Notes: generated by a model from the sequence alone, not told the origin. DNA of 41,461 bases from an uncultured Bacteroidia bacterium (GCA_902781705.1 CACZKE010000023.1:1-41461); one strand, 5' to 3'. Shown: positions 16,020-25,874, counted from the stretch's first letter. Numbers and translations: made by a program.

Positions 16020-19000
16020 TCAACGGAGGGATTCGTCCTTCGTTTTCCGTTCACCGCGGAAGGCCTTGGGGGTCATTCCGAACTTCTTCTCGAATTCCTT
16101 GTAGAAATGGGCGCGGTTGTTGAACCCGCACTCATAGATGACCTCCTGGACGGTCATGTCCGTCGTCTGCAGGAGACGGGCCACCCGTTCCATCCGCCGC
16201 TCCTTGATGAAATCCTTGGGCGGGAGCAGGTCCAGGGAATTGAACTTCCGGTACAGATTCCTGAGGCTCAGGTTGAAGTGGTCCGCCATCTGATCCACCG
16301 TGATGTCCTGGCCGAGGTTCTCCTCCACCCAGGCGGTCATCTCCTGAACAAAGGACTTGTCCTCGGCCGTCATCAGCCTGCCATCCGTGAAGACGTAGGC
16401 GCTGGCGGAGGAATTGTAGTATTCCCGAAGGACTTCATCCCGGTCCAGAAGCCGGGACACGACAGCCTGCAGATAGCTGATATTGAACGGCTTGCTGATA
16501 TAGGCGTCGCCTCCTGACAGGAGCCCCCGGACCTGATCGTCCTGCGTACTGCGGGCGGAAAGGATCACGAGCGGGATATGCATCGTGTGCTTGTTCTGCT
16601 TGATTTGGCGGGTCAGCGCGAGGCCGTCCGTGCCCGGCATCATGATGTCGGTGATAATCAGGTCCGGCGACTCCTCTTTGACCATACCGATGGCGGCGTC
16701 GCCATCGGTGGCCGTCTTCACCCGATAGGACCCGGAAAGGGATTCCCGGAGCATCGCCAGGATCTCCGGATGGTCGTCCACGACCAGGACCAGCGGCTTG
16801 GACCGGTCCTGCCGCTCATCTATGTGCGGATCCGGGATGAGCGCCGTCCCGGATGGCGACTCCATCCCCTGCACTTCGGCCGTCAGGCCGGGATCCACCG
16901 CACCCTCGGCCTCCGCAGTGGCCTCCAGATAGGGCAAGGTCACGACGAACCGCGCCCAGGCGCCCTCCTCGCTCTCGACCTCGATCTTCCCCTTCAGGAG
17001 TTCCGCCGTGCTGTGACAGATGGCCAGCCCGAGACCGTTCCGGGACGTGAGTCCCTTCATGGCATCCTCCTCGATGTTGTCCAGGATCCGGAAACTGTTG
17101 AAGATGGTCCGCCGGTCTTCTTCCTTGATTCCTTTCCCCGTATTGAAGACGCTCAGCACGAGGCTCCCTTCCGACGTCCCGAGGTCCACACGGATCGTTC
17201 CGCCCTCCGGCGTATATTTCAGTGCATTGGACATCAGGTTCGACAGGATCCGGGTATAGCATCGGCGGTCCATGTTCCATGGAATATCGGGAAGGATGTC
17301 CGTCTGCAGATGAATGTTCCGGTCGGCAGTGATATCCGTGAAGGAATCACAGATTTCCCGTGTCAGGTCACTGATGACCATCGGAACAAGCTGATACCGT
17401 TGGTTTCCGGTTTCCAGACGGCGATAGTCGATGATCTCCTGGATCAGGGAATTGAGCCGGACGGCGTTGGACTGGATCAGGGACACGTAGCGGCGTACGA
17501 ATTCATCCGTTCCCTCATGGGCCAGGATCCGTTCACACGGGCTATAGATCAGGGTAAGGGGCGTGCAGAACTCGTGGGTGATGTTCGTAAAGAAGCGGAG
17601 TTTCTCCTCGTACATCTCCTCTTTGTGTTTCTGCTCCATTTTTTCCAGTTGCATGGCGTTCCGCCGATTCACTCTGCGAAGCACTTCAAAACCCAGCAGG
17701 GCGACCAGGACGAATCCCAAAAGCGTCCAGACCAGCTTGGCAAGCCGGGTCGCGTACCAGGGGGCCTGGACGGTGAATTCGAACCTGGCCGGATCCGTCT
17801 CCAGTCCGGACACCCGGTTCACCGCCTTGACATACAGATGATAGGTCCCGGGGCGCATCCTCACGAACGAGATATACTTATCCGGACCGTTGTTGATCCA
17901 GCCGCCCGGCACAGACTGGCTCACGCAGTAAAGGAAATCATACTGTTCCGCCTCCACGTTGTCGGTCACGGCAAAACGGACTGTGAAGGAATTCTCCTTG
18001 GGTCCCAGGCGGATTCTCCTGCCGCTTTCATTCAGCCAGGCGAAGAGGTTCATCTCTTTCCCGCCGACCGACATGAAGTTGAAATTGACGGAGGGAAGGA
18101 TGTCTTTCCCGGGGACGTAGGAAGGGTTGTTCCGGATCTCCACCCAGCCGTTCACGCCGCCGAAAAACAGCTCCCCGTCTTCCGAGCAGGAGGCCCCGTC
18201 AGAAAACTCATTCACTTTCAATCCCTTGTTGCGTCCGTAGTGTTCAACGACCTTTTGGTTCCGGGACAGGCGGGCCAGCCCGTCGTTCGTCGCGACCCAG
18301 AGCCCGCCTTCCGCATCGCCGAGGATGGAATGGACCGTATTGTTGGGAAGCCCCCTCGCCTTGTCAAAGTAGGTCTCCGTCCCGATGCGGTCCAACCCCA
18401 CCAAGCCGTGTCCCGTCCCGACCCAAAGGGTGCTGTCGCGGGAGAACAGCGAAAAGACGTCATTGACGGTGGGGCTTTCCTCGCTCGCGTGCAAGGGAAC
18501 GGACACCATCCCGCCGCCGGTGAGCCGATAGAGCCCGCTCCCGCGATTCCCGAACCAAACATTTCCCTCCGGGTCGCCGGAAAGGCAGAAGAAAAAGTTG
18601 GAGGAGGCGGTACCGCTATCCAGTGTATAGCGGCGGACATTCTTCAAGCGGACGGTCGGCCCCGCACGTTCGATATCTGCCGTATAGACACCCGATCCCA
18701 CGGTAGCGATCCAGATCTTGGCGCACCCGACTTCCCGGATGCCATGGACATACGGGATCTCCTGGGGGACCTGGACGACCTGCAGGGAATGCGTCCGGTA
18801 GTCATAATAGTTCAGTCCCCCGTCACTCCCGATCCAGAAGCCGTCCCGACTCCCGGCCATCGCATAGACGGAATCGTCCAGCAGGGGCGAGCCCGACTTC
18901 GTATAGAGTTTTTGGGAACGGAATTGTCCGTCTTCCAGGGAACCCCGGTCCAAGCAAAGGAGACCGGCGCCTTTCGTACCGACCCACAGATGGCCCTCCT

Positions 19001-20045
19001 TATCCCGGAACAGGGAACGGACCGGCTTGTCCACGGAGGGGTTGACATCCTCCGACAAATAGGACCGGACCAGGAACGGCGCCTCCCAGTACATGAAGAT
19101 TCCTTGTCCGTCCGTCGCGATCCAGATCAGGTCCTGGCGCCGGTCCCTGACCATCTGGAACACGCCGGAATGGATTCCCAGGTCCACAGGGACCGATTCG
19201 CCGCCGGGAGCATCGAGGTCATACCGCAGGACGCCGCCTTTCTCGAATGAAAGGAAAAGACGGCCGTTCAAGCGGGTTGCCCCGGTGAGCCGCCCCCTCT
19301 TTTCCAACTCTTCCCGGACGGGGAACAGACGGAGCGTGGTACTGTCTGTCAGGGAGCGCTCGAACAACCAGCCGTCCTTCCCCACGAAATAGATGGCCGA
19401 CTTTGAGAATACGCACTGACCCACGGACTGGGAATACAGGTGGACCGGACTGCCCAGTCCGTTTTTCCCGCGTCCGTCCGTCAGCCAGGGGTACATGAAA
19501 AGGCCCTGTTTCCCAGCCGTCCAGACACCCTTCTCGGTCGCGCCGATATTCACCAGTTCCTCATCGGGCTGCACGGGAAGGTTCAGGTCGATGAAGGAGT
19601 CCAGGTCCTTGCGGTACAGATGCAGTTTTCCCGCCTTGTCGAGGATAATCACACCCCCATCCGGAGCCTTCCTAATCCGGTAGGTCCCGACGAACTGTCC
19701 ATAAACGGAAGCCTTGGCCAGGAGACGGTTGAACTTCCTGAGTCCGTAGGCGCTCTGAGCCCACATGGTGCTGTCATCCGAGGCCACGATGCTCTCCACC
19801 AGATGACCTTCCATGCTGGTCCCGTCCAAGAAACGGGCTGGCGTGAAAGCCTGTCCATGATACAGGTACAGTCCGTCCAGGGTACCGACCCAGATCATCC
19901 CGTCAGCATCCTGGCACAACGTAAAGACTGCGTTGCTGGAAAGGCCGTCAGCCTGCGTCAGCTGCCGCAGATTCTGCGAAAAACCATACAAACAAAAAAG
20001 GAGGCAGACAGCGAGACACCCCAGAAAGCGACAAATGTGTTTCAT
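16020..20045 (-). CDS. Hybrid two-component system regulator (HTCS)
   Basis: This 1341-residue membrane protein senses a glycan fragment in the periplasm and activates the locus. In order it has a signal peptide, about 14 Reg_prop propeller repeats (for example DGMIWVGTLDGLYLY, VWFGNRGSGLYRL), a Y_Y_Y domain ending near residue 770, and a membrane helix near 780. A histidine kinase follows (phospho-His in NITHEFCTPLTL near 823; N box NLMSNALKYTPEGG; GNGLGLAI-like G box). A receiver comes next (DDHPE; phospho-Asp in IITDIMMPGTDG near 1131; Lys in SKPF), then an AraC-type HTH (ITVDQMADHFNLS...MTVQEVIYECGF). The frame opens at 20084, but a consensus promoter lies inside that extension. The start at 20045 (MKHICRF) fits the signal peptide. 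Confidence 0.95.
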   Translation of the reverse strand: MKHICRFLGCLAVCLLFCLYGFSQNLRQLTQADGLSSNAVFTLCQDADGMIWVGTLDGLYLYHGQAFTPARFLDGTSMEGHLVESIVASDDSTMWAQSAYGLRKFNRLLAKASVYGQFVGTYRIRKAPDGGVIILDKAGKLHLYRKDLDSFIDLNLPVQPDEELVNIGATEKGVWTAGKQGLFMYPWLTDGRGKNGLGSPVHLYSQSVGQCVFSKSAIYFVGKDGWLFERSLTDSTTLRLFPVREELEKRGRLTGATRLNGRLFLSFEKGGVLRYDLDAPGGESVPVDLGIHSGVFQMVRDRRQDLIWIATDGQGIFMYWEAPFLVRSYLSEDVNPSVDKPVRSLFRDKEGHLWVGTKGAGLLCLDRGSLEDGQFRSQKLYTKSGSPLLDDSVYAMAGSRDGFWIGSDGGLNYYDYRTHSLQVVQVPQEIPYVHGIREVGCAKIWIATVGSGVYTADIERAGPTVRLKNVRRYTLDSGTASSNFFFCLSGDPEGNVWFGNRGSGLYRLTGGGMVSVPLHASEESPTVNDVFSLFSRDSTLWVGTGHGLVGLDRIGTETYFDKARGLPNNTVHSILGDAEGGLWVATNDGLARLSRNQKVVEHYGRNKGLKVNEFSDGASCSEDGELFFGGVNGWVEIRNNPSYVPGKDILPSVNFNFMSVGGKEMNLFAWLNESGRRIRLGPKENSFTVRFAVTDNVEAEQYDFLYCVSQSVPGGWINNGPDKYISFVRMRPGTYHLYVKAVNRVSGLETDPARFEFTVQAPWYATRLAKLVWTLLGFVLVALLGFEVLRRVNRRNAMQLEKMEQKHKEEMYEEKLRFFTNITHEFCTPLTLIYSPCERILAHEGTDEFVRRYVSLIQSNAVRLNSLIQEIIDYRRLETGNQRYQLVPMVISDLTREICDSFTDITADRNIHLQTDILPDIPWNMDRRCYTRILSNLMSNALKYTPEGGTIRVDLGTSEGSLVLSVFNTGKGIKEEDRRTIFNSFRILDNIEEDAMKGLTSRNGLGLAICHSTAELLKGKIEVESEEGAWARFVVTLPYLEATAEAEGAVDPGLTAEVQGMESPSGTALIPDPHIDERQDRSKPLVLVVDDHPEILAMLRESLSGSYRVKTATDGDAAIGMVKEESPDLIITDIMMPGTDGLALTRQIKQNKHTMHIPLVILSARSTQDDQVRGLLSGGDAYISKPFNISYLQAVVSRLLDRDEVLREYYNSSASAYVFTDGRLMTAEDKSFVQEMTAWVEENLGQDITVDQMADHFNLSLRNLYRKFNSLDLLPPKDFIKERRMERVARLLQTTDMTVQEVIYECGFNNRAHFYKEFEKKFGMTPKAFRGERKTKDESLR

Positions 20046-20068
20046 AATCATGCGGCGTTCCAATGCCA

Positions 20069-20099
20069 CAAAGATAAGAAACATGAAATAACATACAAA
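20069..20099 (-). promoter_or_regulatory. Promoter of the HTCS gene
   Basis: On the minus strand TTTG (20099-20096), a 19-base spacer and TATCTTTG (20076-20069) match the Bacteroidetes consensus exactly. The predicted start site, near 20062, excludes the longer open frame to 20084 and supports translation from 20051 or 20045. Confidence 0.8.
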
Positions 20100-20153
20100 A
20101 CCGGCGGCCCTATGAACGATGTATGGTTCTATGCCATTTTTGTAACAGCGCCA

Positions 20154-21440
20154 TCAGTCATCCAAGCAGTTGATGACGAAATCACTGTTTTCTGCATAAT
20201 AGGGTATGCCGGAAGTCAGCAGCGGCAAGGAGACCTTTTCCAGAGACACCGAATGGGCGTCATCAAAGATGAAGGCCGGTCGGAAGTCGTTGTCCTTCAG
20301 TGTCAGCCGGACATTCAGCATGCGGATCCCGGATGCATGACGGATATAAAAGCCCCAGGCAGGTAGTTCGCCGAACATGGAGAATTCCGGATAGCTTTTG
20401 ATCTGTTCAGGGACTTGTCGGATTTGGCTGAGCGGATAATAATAAATACCCTTGGAAGCGCGGCTTGGATAGACGATTTCAACGTTTTCCAGCGTGATGT
20501 TCTCTACCTGATGGCCGGGGATACCCGTAATCGAACTCGGCCGAGGGTTATTGACGCTGAAGCCTGGACCGCGCAGGTCATACTCAATATCAGGGATTCC
20601 GAATGGCATCTCCACGAAAACATTGCGCACCGTCACATTGCGCAGGGTTCCGGGAGCGGTTCCGCCCCTGTGCCCCAGTCGGATGAAAATCGGATTGCCC
20701 GTATTCGTGGCATGGACGTTCTCCACCAGCACATCCTCCAGCGCGCCACCATCCACACATTCCAGTGCGATGGCTGACCGGAAAGTGTCCCGGACCCGGA
20801 TATTCCTGACCGTGATATGCTTGAAACCGCCCCAGGACGCCGTACCGAACTTGACGGCACTGGCGCTGGTCGAGAGCGTGCAATCCTCGATCAACACCCG
20901 CTCGTTGCAGGAGGTCGTATCGTAAGACTTAAGGCAGATCCCGTCATCGGCAGAATTGATCCGGCATCTGTAGATATGGACATCCTTGCAGTCGGTGATA
21001 TCGATGCCGTCATTGTTCCAGTAAGCCCGGTTGGTAAAATCAATGTCATGGACGGTCAGATCGCGGCAACCGTGGAAAGAGAGTCCCCAGCAGGCGCTGT
21101 TGAGCATGTCCAGCCCGTCGATCCGGATATTCCGGCAATGGGACAGGAACACCAGCTTGGGACGTAACGGCTCGCTGGCGCTGCGCCTGCGCTCCGGACC
21201 GTCCGGATACTCCGCCGACGGAACGTTCAGCAGGCTGTCAATGGCAAGGGCCAGCTCGCGGCCGTTGCCGTCGATCAGACCGCTGCCGGTAATCGCGATA
21301 TTCCTGGCCCCGTCAGCCACAATCAACGCAAGAGTCGAGTTGTCACCGGCTTCGGAAGGGATCAACGACCTGTAATGAGAAGAATCGGTGCTGCCGGACA
21401 GGACAGCCCCCCGCTCCACCCGCAGCGCCCCGAAGGCCAT
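20154..21440 (-). CDS. GH28 polygalacturonase-like protein, 5'-truncated (probably non-functional)
   Basis: The body is a GH28 right-handed beta-helix: ARNIAITGSGLIDGNG, the active-site blocks YWNNDGIDITDC and INSADDGICLKS (the NxD and DD acids), and SASAVKFGTASWGGFKHITV. Family members act on galacturonans or rhamnogalacturonans. Homology begins only at LRVERGAVLSGSTD, whose first codon is near 21425. The signal peptide and roughly the first 60-70 residues are missing, and further upstream the DNA is the esterase gene on the other strand. The ATG at 21440 is the nearest possible start; one at 21542 is open but lies in esterase sequence. Without export it would be a cytosolic remnant. It is upstream of the HTCS gene on the same strand. 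Confidence 0.8.
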   Translation of the reverse strand: MAFGALRVERGAVLSGSTDSSHYRSLIPSEAGDNSTLALIVADGARNIAITGSGLIDGNGRELALAIDSLLNVPSAEYPDGPERRRSASEPLRPKLVFLSHCRNIRIDGLDMLNSACWGLSFHGCRDLTVHDIDFTNRAYWNNDGIDITDCKDVHIYRCRINSADDGICLKSYDTTSCNERVLIEDCTLSTSASAVKFGTASWGGFKHITVRNIRVRDTFRSAIALECVDGGALEDVLVENVHATNTGNPIFIRLGHRGGTAPGTLRNVTVRNVFVEMPFGIPDIEYDLRGPGFSVNNPRPSSITGIPGHQVENITLENVEIVYPSRASKGIYYYPLSQIRQVPEQIKSYPEFSMFGELPAWGFYIRHASGIRMLNVRLTLKDNDFRPAFIFDDAHSVSLEKVSLPLLTSGIPYYAENSDFVINCLDD

Positions 21441-22449
21441 CCAGGTGTCCGTTCTGGGGCCCTGGGGCAACCTGCCGATGGAAGAAGGCTCCGGCGGGGT
21501 TTGGGAAGTTACGACAGTTCCTCTGGCATCCGACCTGTACACCTACCGTTACCAGGTGGACGGACAGACCGGCCTGGACCCCCTGAACGCATTCACCCGG
21601 CGCGACGTCGGGACTGTCTTCAGTCTCGTGTATGTCGACGGCGGGGCGGGCGACCTGTATCAGGTGCAGGATGTTCCCCACGGGGCTATCGTCACCACCT
21701 GGTATCACTCGCGCAGCACCGGAAGCGACCGTCGGATGAACATCTACCTCCCCGCCTCCTACGACGGGAAGAAGAGATTCCCGGTCCTGTATCTCCTCCA
21801 CGGCAGCGGAAACGACGAGAACGGCTGGCTTGAACTGGGCGCCGCAGCCCGAATCATGGACAACCTCGCCGCCTCCGGGAAAATCGTCCCGATGATTGTG
21901 GTGATGCCCAACGGAAACATCGGTGCACAGGCGGCACCGGGCGAGACAAGCGACAATCTGCGCTTCCGTCCGGTCAGCTCCGACCGTATTCCGAATCCAT
22001 ACCGGCCCCTGACCTTCGAGGAGACAATGCCCGAAATCGTAGGGTATGTTGACAGCCATTTCAAGACCATCCCGAAGAAGACCTCCCGTGCCGTCGCGGG
22101 CCTCTCGATGGGCGGAGGGCAAACACTCCGTATCGGGATGGACTTTCCGGATATGTTTGACTACTACGGACTCTTTTCTGCAGGACTGCGCCGCCTGGAC
22201 GATCGTGACGGCGAAAGGGCTTTCCAGGAATTCGACGAAGCGCTCCTTCGCCAGAAAAAAGCCGGATACAAATTGTACTGGATTGAAATCGGCACGGATG
22301 ACTTCCTGTACGAGCGCAATATCAGGCTTATGCAAAGTATGGACTCTATTGGCTTCCCGTATATCTACACCGAAACGGCCGGAGGCCACTCCTGGAGCAA
22401 CTGGCGGCATTATCTGACCGAGTTCTCCCAGCAACTGTTCCAACCGTAA
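21388..22449 (+). CDS. CE1/Fes-type esterase with N-terminal E-set domain, 5'-truncated
   Basis: The chain has an immunoglobulin-like (CBM48/E-set) domain, VSVLGPWGNLPM to YTYRYQVDG. An alpha/beta-hydrolase domain of the feruloyl-esterase/enterochelin-esterase type follows: RMNIYLPASYDGKKRFPVLYLLHG, nucleophile Ser in GLSMGG (22105-22107), a late Asp in GTDDF, and His in GGHSWSNW. Such enzymes remove ester groups from plant glycans. Homology starts at APKAIQVSV (21427). Codons before that come from the opposite-strand GH28 gene, so the native start, signal peptide and some 30-50 residues are lost. A GTG at 21388 and an ATG at 21375 (other frame) are only accidental starts. The gene is probably dead or mislocalised. 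Confidence 0.8.
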   Translation: MLPDRTAPRSTRSAPKAIQVSVLGPWGNLPMEEGSGGVWEVTTVPLASDLYTYRYQVDGQTGLDPLNAFTRRDVGTVFSLVYVDGGAGDLYQVQDVPHGAIVTTWYHSRSTGSDRRMNIYLPASYDGKKRFPVLYLLHGSGNDENGWLELGAAARIMDNLAASGKIVPMIVVMPNGNIGAQAAPGETSDNLRFRPVSSDRIPNPYRPLTFEETMPEIVGYVDSHFKTIPKKTSRAVAGLSMGGGQTLRIGMDFPDMFDYYGLFSAGLRRLDDRDGERAFQEFDEALLRQKKAGYKLYWIEIGTDDFLYERNIRLMQSMDSIGFPYIYTETAGGHSWSNWRHYLTEFSQQLFQP

Positions 22450-22579
22450 CATAATTATTGAAGATGAAAAAGATAGTACTGACCTGCGCTTTATCGAATT
22501 CGCCGACAAATACTTGAAATAGTCACCCTTCCTCCGGCTCTATGTTTTTACGCCAAAAATGTACGGTCCTGCGACATCC

Positions 22580-22620
22580 GGACAAAAACGGACATTTCTG
22601 GCACAAAGCAATAAATGTCC
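22580..22620 (+). promoter_or_regulatory. Candidate operator upstream of susC
   Basis: GGACA occurs at 22580 and 22590, exactly 10 bp apart. GGACATTT (22590-22597) faces AAATGTCC (22613-22620) across 15 bases. Such helically phased direct and inverted repeats, about 95 bases before susC, are what an AraC-type activator such as the nearby HTCS could bind. No sure -7/-33 pair was found between this and the ATG. The rest of 22450-22714 shows only a possible gene remnant at its start. Confidence 0.45.
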
Positions 22621-22714
22621 ATACGCACGAAAAGGCGAAATTTGATCCAGCCATATAAAGCGTTCTTTCTATACCTATTACTATAAGTTCAACCAAAACC
22701 GCACTAAAACGCAC

Positions 22715-25700
22715 ATGGAAAAATCAAGAGCCAAAAGGTGCATGCCTTTCCTGGGAGGCTTGATGGCGGCTGCCATCCTCCTTTCCAGTCCCGTGCAGAC
22801 CTTCGCGAATGAGATTTCCGCACCCGGTGCAGCCCAGGCCGACCAGGGACCCGTCAAGGGGTCCGTCGTTGACGAGAACGGGCTGCCGCTGATCGGTGTG
22901 GGAGTCTTCGTGAAAGGGACCACGAACGGAGTCGTGACCGACAACAACGGTCAGTTCTCCATCAATGCCAGGCCAACGGACATCCTCGTCTTCTCCTCCG
23001 TGGGATTCGAGGATCTCGAACTGCCGGCCTCTTCGGACCTCAGCATCGTCGTGATGCGGGAGGACCGCGAACTGCTGGACGAAGTGATCGTCATCGGTTA
23101 CGGTACCACCACCCGCAAGAGCGCGACCGGTTCCGTGGAAGCCGTCCGCACGCAGGTGCTGGAGAACCGTCCGGTCGCCAACGTGACCCAGGCCCTCCAG
23201 GGCGCCGCCGCCAACGTCATCGTCCAGAGAAGGAGCTATGACCCCACCGGCGAGAGCACCAACTTCAACATCCGAGGCATTTCCTCGATGAACGACAACA
23301 GCCCGCTGTTCGTCATCGACGGCCTGGTCGCGGACAACACCGCCTTCAACAACCTGAACCCGAATGACATCGAGAACATCTCCATCCTCAAGGATGCAGG
23401 CACCTCGGCCATCTACGGTTCCCGTTCAGCAAACGGCGTCGTCCTCGTAACCACGAAAAAAGGCCGCAAGGGCGACCAGACCCGCGTCCACTTCGGCGCG
23501 ATGGCCGGCCTCAACGTCCCCCAGTTCCTGATCCATGCGACGGACGGCTATGCCAACGCTACGCTCGCCAACCTTGCCATGACCAACGTCGGACAGGCTC
23601 CGAAGTTCACCCAGGAACAGATCCGCGACCTCGCCGCCCACAAGGACGAGGAGATGTGGTGGTACTACCAGATTTTCCAGACCGCACCGCAGCAGGACTA
23701 CAACGCCAGCATCTCCGGCGGCAGCGAAAAGACCTCCTACCTGCTCTCCTTCGCCTATCACGACCAGGCCAGCAACTATGTCAGCGACACCAAGTTCGGT
23801 GCGCAGCGCTACAACATGCGTGCGAACATCTCCACCGAGATCGGGAGGCTGCACCTGACCGGCATCATGGCCTACACGCGCAATAACAGCGTCAGTCCCA
23901 CCGGCGTGAACCTGGCCAACGCCGTCCGTATCCCCCCGTACTATTATTATAACGCGCTCAGCCCGGACGGCACCAAGTATCTGGTGAACGACGTGGTGAA
24001 CGACTTCACCCCGCTCGGCCAGCTGGGCAGCGGTTCCTACAACAAGTACGGGAACAACTACGTCACCACGGCCGTCAATGCGGAACTCAAGCTCTTCGAC
24101 GGGCTCAAGCTGCGCGGTGTATTCGGCATGGACATCATCGGCAACACCCGCTACACCCGGAACTACGCCCAGACCTACTGGCCGTCCGCCGATGCGGCGG
24201 ATCCGCGTCCGACCGACGCGTCCGACTACAAGGCCAGCAACTGGAATTCCGACGCCTGGCGCTCCAATTCCCAGATCCTGCTGGACTACAACAAGAGTTT
24301 CGGCAAGCACACGGTGAACGCCCTCCTCGGCGCGACCAACGAATCCTACACCTCGATGTCCAACGAAATCGAGAAGAAGTACGTGGATCCAACCCTCGGC
24401 GTCGCCACCAGCACCACCACCGGTGAGGCCGGCAACATCACCGGCAACACCGGCGCGGACAGTCAGTCCCGCACCTCCATCACCTCCCTGATCGGACGTC
24501 TCGGGTACAACTGGGCGGACCGCTACTATGCGGAGTTCAGCTTCCGGTATGACGGTTCCTCCAAGTTCGACAAGTCCGTCCGCTGGGGCTTCTTCCCGTC
24601 CGTGGCGGCCGGCTGGCGCATCTCCGAGGAGAACTTCATGGAAGGATACCGGACGAACGTCGGCGACCTCAAGCTCCGCGGCTCCTGGGGTATCCTGGGC
24701 AGCCAGGCCATCGGCGACTACGAGCGCTACACCACCTATAATGTGAGCGGCGCCAGCTATGCGTTCAACAACGTTCCCGTGACCACGGCCGGATTCAAGA
24801 TCGGCAACCCTGAACTCACCTGGGAGAAGACCCGGACCTTCAACATCGGCCTGGACGCCTCCTTCTTCAAGAACAGCCTGAACGTCCAGTTCGACTGGTT
24901 CAACAAGAACACGACCGACATCCTCCTGAACGAGACCACCCCGAACGTCTTCGGCGCCGGTCTCCCCCGTACGAACATCGGCGAGATGCGGAACCGGGGC
25001 TGGGAGGTCACGCTCAACTACCACTTCGGCATCGGAGCCACCAACCATTTCCTCAACTTCAACCTCGCCGATTCCAAGAACGTGGTGCTCAAGTACCCCG
25101 GTCACGAGCAGATCTGGCATTCCGAGGAAATCTGGAAGGTCATCCGCGAGGGTGAGGCGATGGGCTCCTACTACGGCTACAAGTTCGACGGCCTCTTCCA
25201 GAGCTACGAGGAAATCGAAAACTCCGCGGTTCCCGCCGGCTTGACCGTCCATCCGGGCGACGTCAAGCGTGTGGACGTGAACGGCGACGGGGAAATCACG
25301 GCCGACGACCGCGTCATCCTGGGCAACGCCTTCCCGCGCTACACCTTCGGTTTCACCTACAACTTCGAGTGGAACGGATTCGACCTCAGCGCCTTCTTCC
25401 AGGGCGTCGGGAAGCGTGAGACGATGATGCGCGGCGAGCTCGTGGAGCCCTTCCACGAGAACTACTCCTATGTCATCTTCAAGCACCAGCTCGACTTCTG
25501 GACCCCGGTCAACACGGACGCCAAGCTTCCGCGCCTGGCCGCCCAGGGTTCCGACTCCGACACGAACAACTATTCCAAGGACTGGGGTACGGACATGTTC
25601 ATCTACAACATGCGCTACCTCCGCCTGAAGAACCTCGCCGTCGGCTACACCCTTCCGAAGCGGCTCACCCAGAAGATCGGCATGCAGAAATGCCGGATCT

Positions 25701-25861
25701 ACGTGAACGCCCAGGACCTGTTCACCCTCTGCCCGACCACCTTCGTGGACCCGGAGACCTCCGAATTCGGCAGCAACTTCTCCGTGGGGACGGGCGGCAA
25801 CTCGGGACGCAACTATCCGAACTACCGCTACTTCGGCATGGGCCTTGACATCGATTTTTAA
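22715..25861 (+). CDS. susC: SusC-like TonB-dependent outer-membrane glycan transporter
   Basis: This protein imports oligosaccharides across the outer membrane with TonB energy. The 1048 residues comprise a signal sequence, a carboxypeptidase-regulatory-like domain (about 45-125; VKGSVVDENGLPLIGVGVFVKG, NGQFSI), the TonB-box-like DEVIVIGYGT, a plug domain (NVTQALQGAAANVIV, NIRGISSMNDNSPLFVIDG, LKDAGTSAIYGSRSANGVVLVTTKKG) and the 22-strand barrel. It ends in GMGLDIDF, a typical aromatic C-terminus. The start is preceded by the operator-like repeats at 22580-22620. It is the first gene of the plus-strand locus and pairs with the SusD 13 bases downstream. Its substrate, inferred from the neighbours, is alpha-mannan fragments. 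Confidence 0.96.
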   Translation: MEKSRAKRCMPFLGGLMAAAILLSSPVQTFANEISAPGAAQADQGPVKGSVVDENGLPLIGVGVFVKGTTNGVVTDNNGQFSINARPTDILVFSSVGFEDLELPASSDLSIVVMREDRELLDEVIVIGYGTTTRKSATGSVEAVRTQVLENRPVANVTQALQGAAANVIVQRRSYDPTGESTNFNIRGISSMNDNSPLFVIDGLVADNTAFNNLNPNDIENISILKDAGTSAIYGSRSANGVVLVTTKKGRKGDQTRVHFGAMAGLNVPQFLIHATDGYANATLANLAMTNVGQAPKFTQEQIRDLAAHKDEEMWWYYQIFQTAPQQDYNASISGGSEKTSYLLSFAYHDQASNYVSDTKFGAQRYNMRANISTEIGRLHLTGIMAYTRNNSVSPTGVNLANAVRIPPYYYYNALSPDGTKYLVNDVVNDFTPLGQLGSGSYNKYGNNYVTTAVNAELKLFDGLKLRGVFGMDIIGNTRYTRNYAQTYWPSADAADPRPTDASDYKASNWNSDAWRSNSQILLDYNKSFGKHTVNALLGATNESYTSMSNEIEKKYVDPTLGVATSTTTGEAGNITGNTGADSQSRTSITSLIGRLGYNWADRYYAEFSFRYDGSSKFDKSVRWGFFPSVAAGWRISEENFMEGYRTNVGDLKLRGSWGILGSQAIGDYERYTTYNVSGASYAFNNVPVTTAGFKIGNPELTWEKTRTFNIGLDASFFKNSLNVQFDWFNKNTTDILLNETTPNVFGAGLPRTNIGEMRNRGWEVTLNYHFGIGATNHFLNFNLADSKNVVLKYPGHEQIWHSEEIWKVIREGEAMGSYYGYKFDGLFQSYEEIENSAVPAGLTVHPGDVKRVDVNGDGEITADDRVILGNAFPRYTFGFTYNFEWNGFDLSAFFQGVGKRETMMRGELVEPFHENYSYVIFKHQLDFWTPVNTDAKLPRLAAQGSDSDTNNYSKDWGTDMFIYNMRYLRLKNLAVGYTLPKRLTQKIGMQKCRIYVNAQDLFTLCPTTFVDPETSEFGSNFSVGTGGNSGRNYPNYRYFGMGLDIDF

Positions 25862-25874
25862 TGGAGGGCACATT

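Noticed and set aside
20046-20084. Longer N-terminus of the HTCS protein (start at 20084)
   Set aside because: A consensus promoter (20069-20099) lies over this stretch, and the signal peptide starts at the ATG at 20045.
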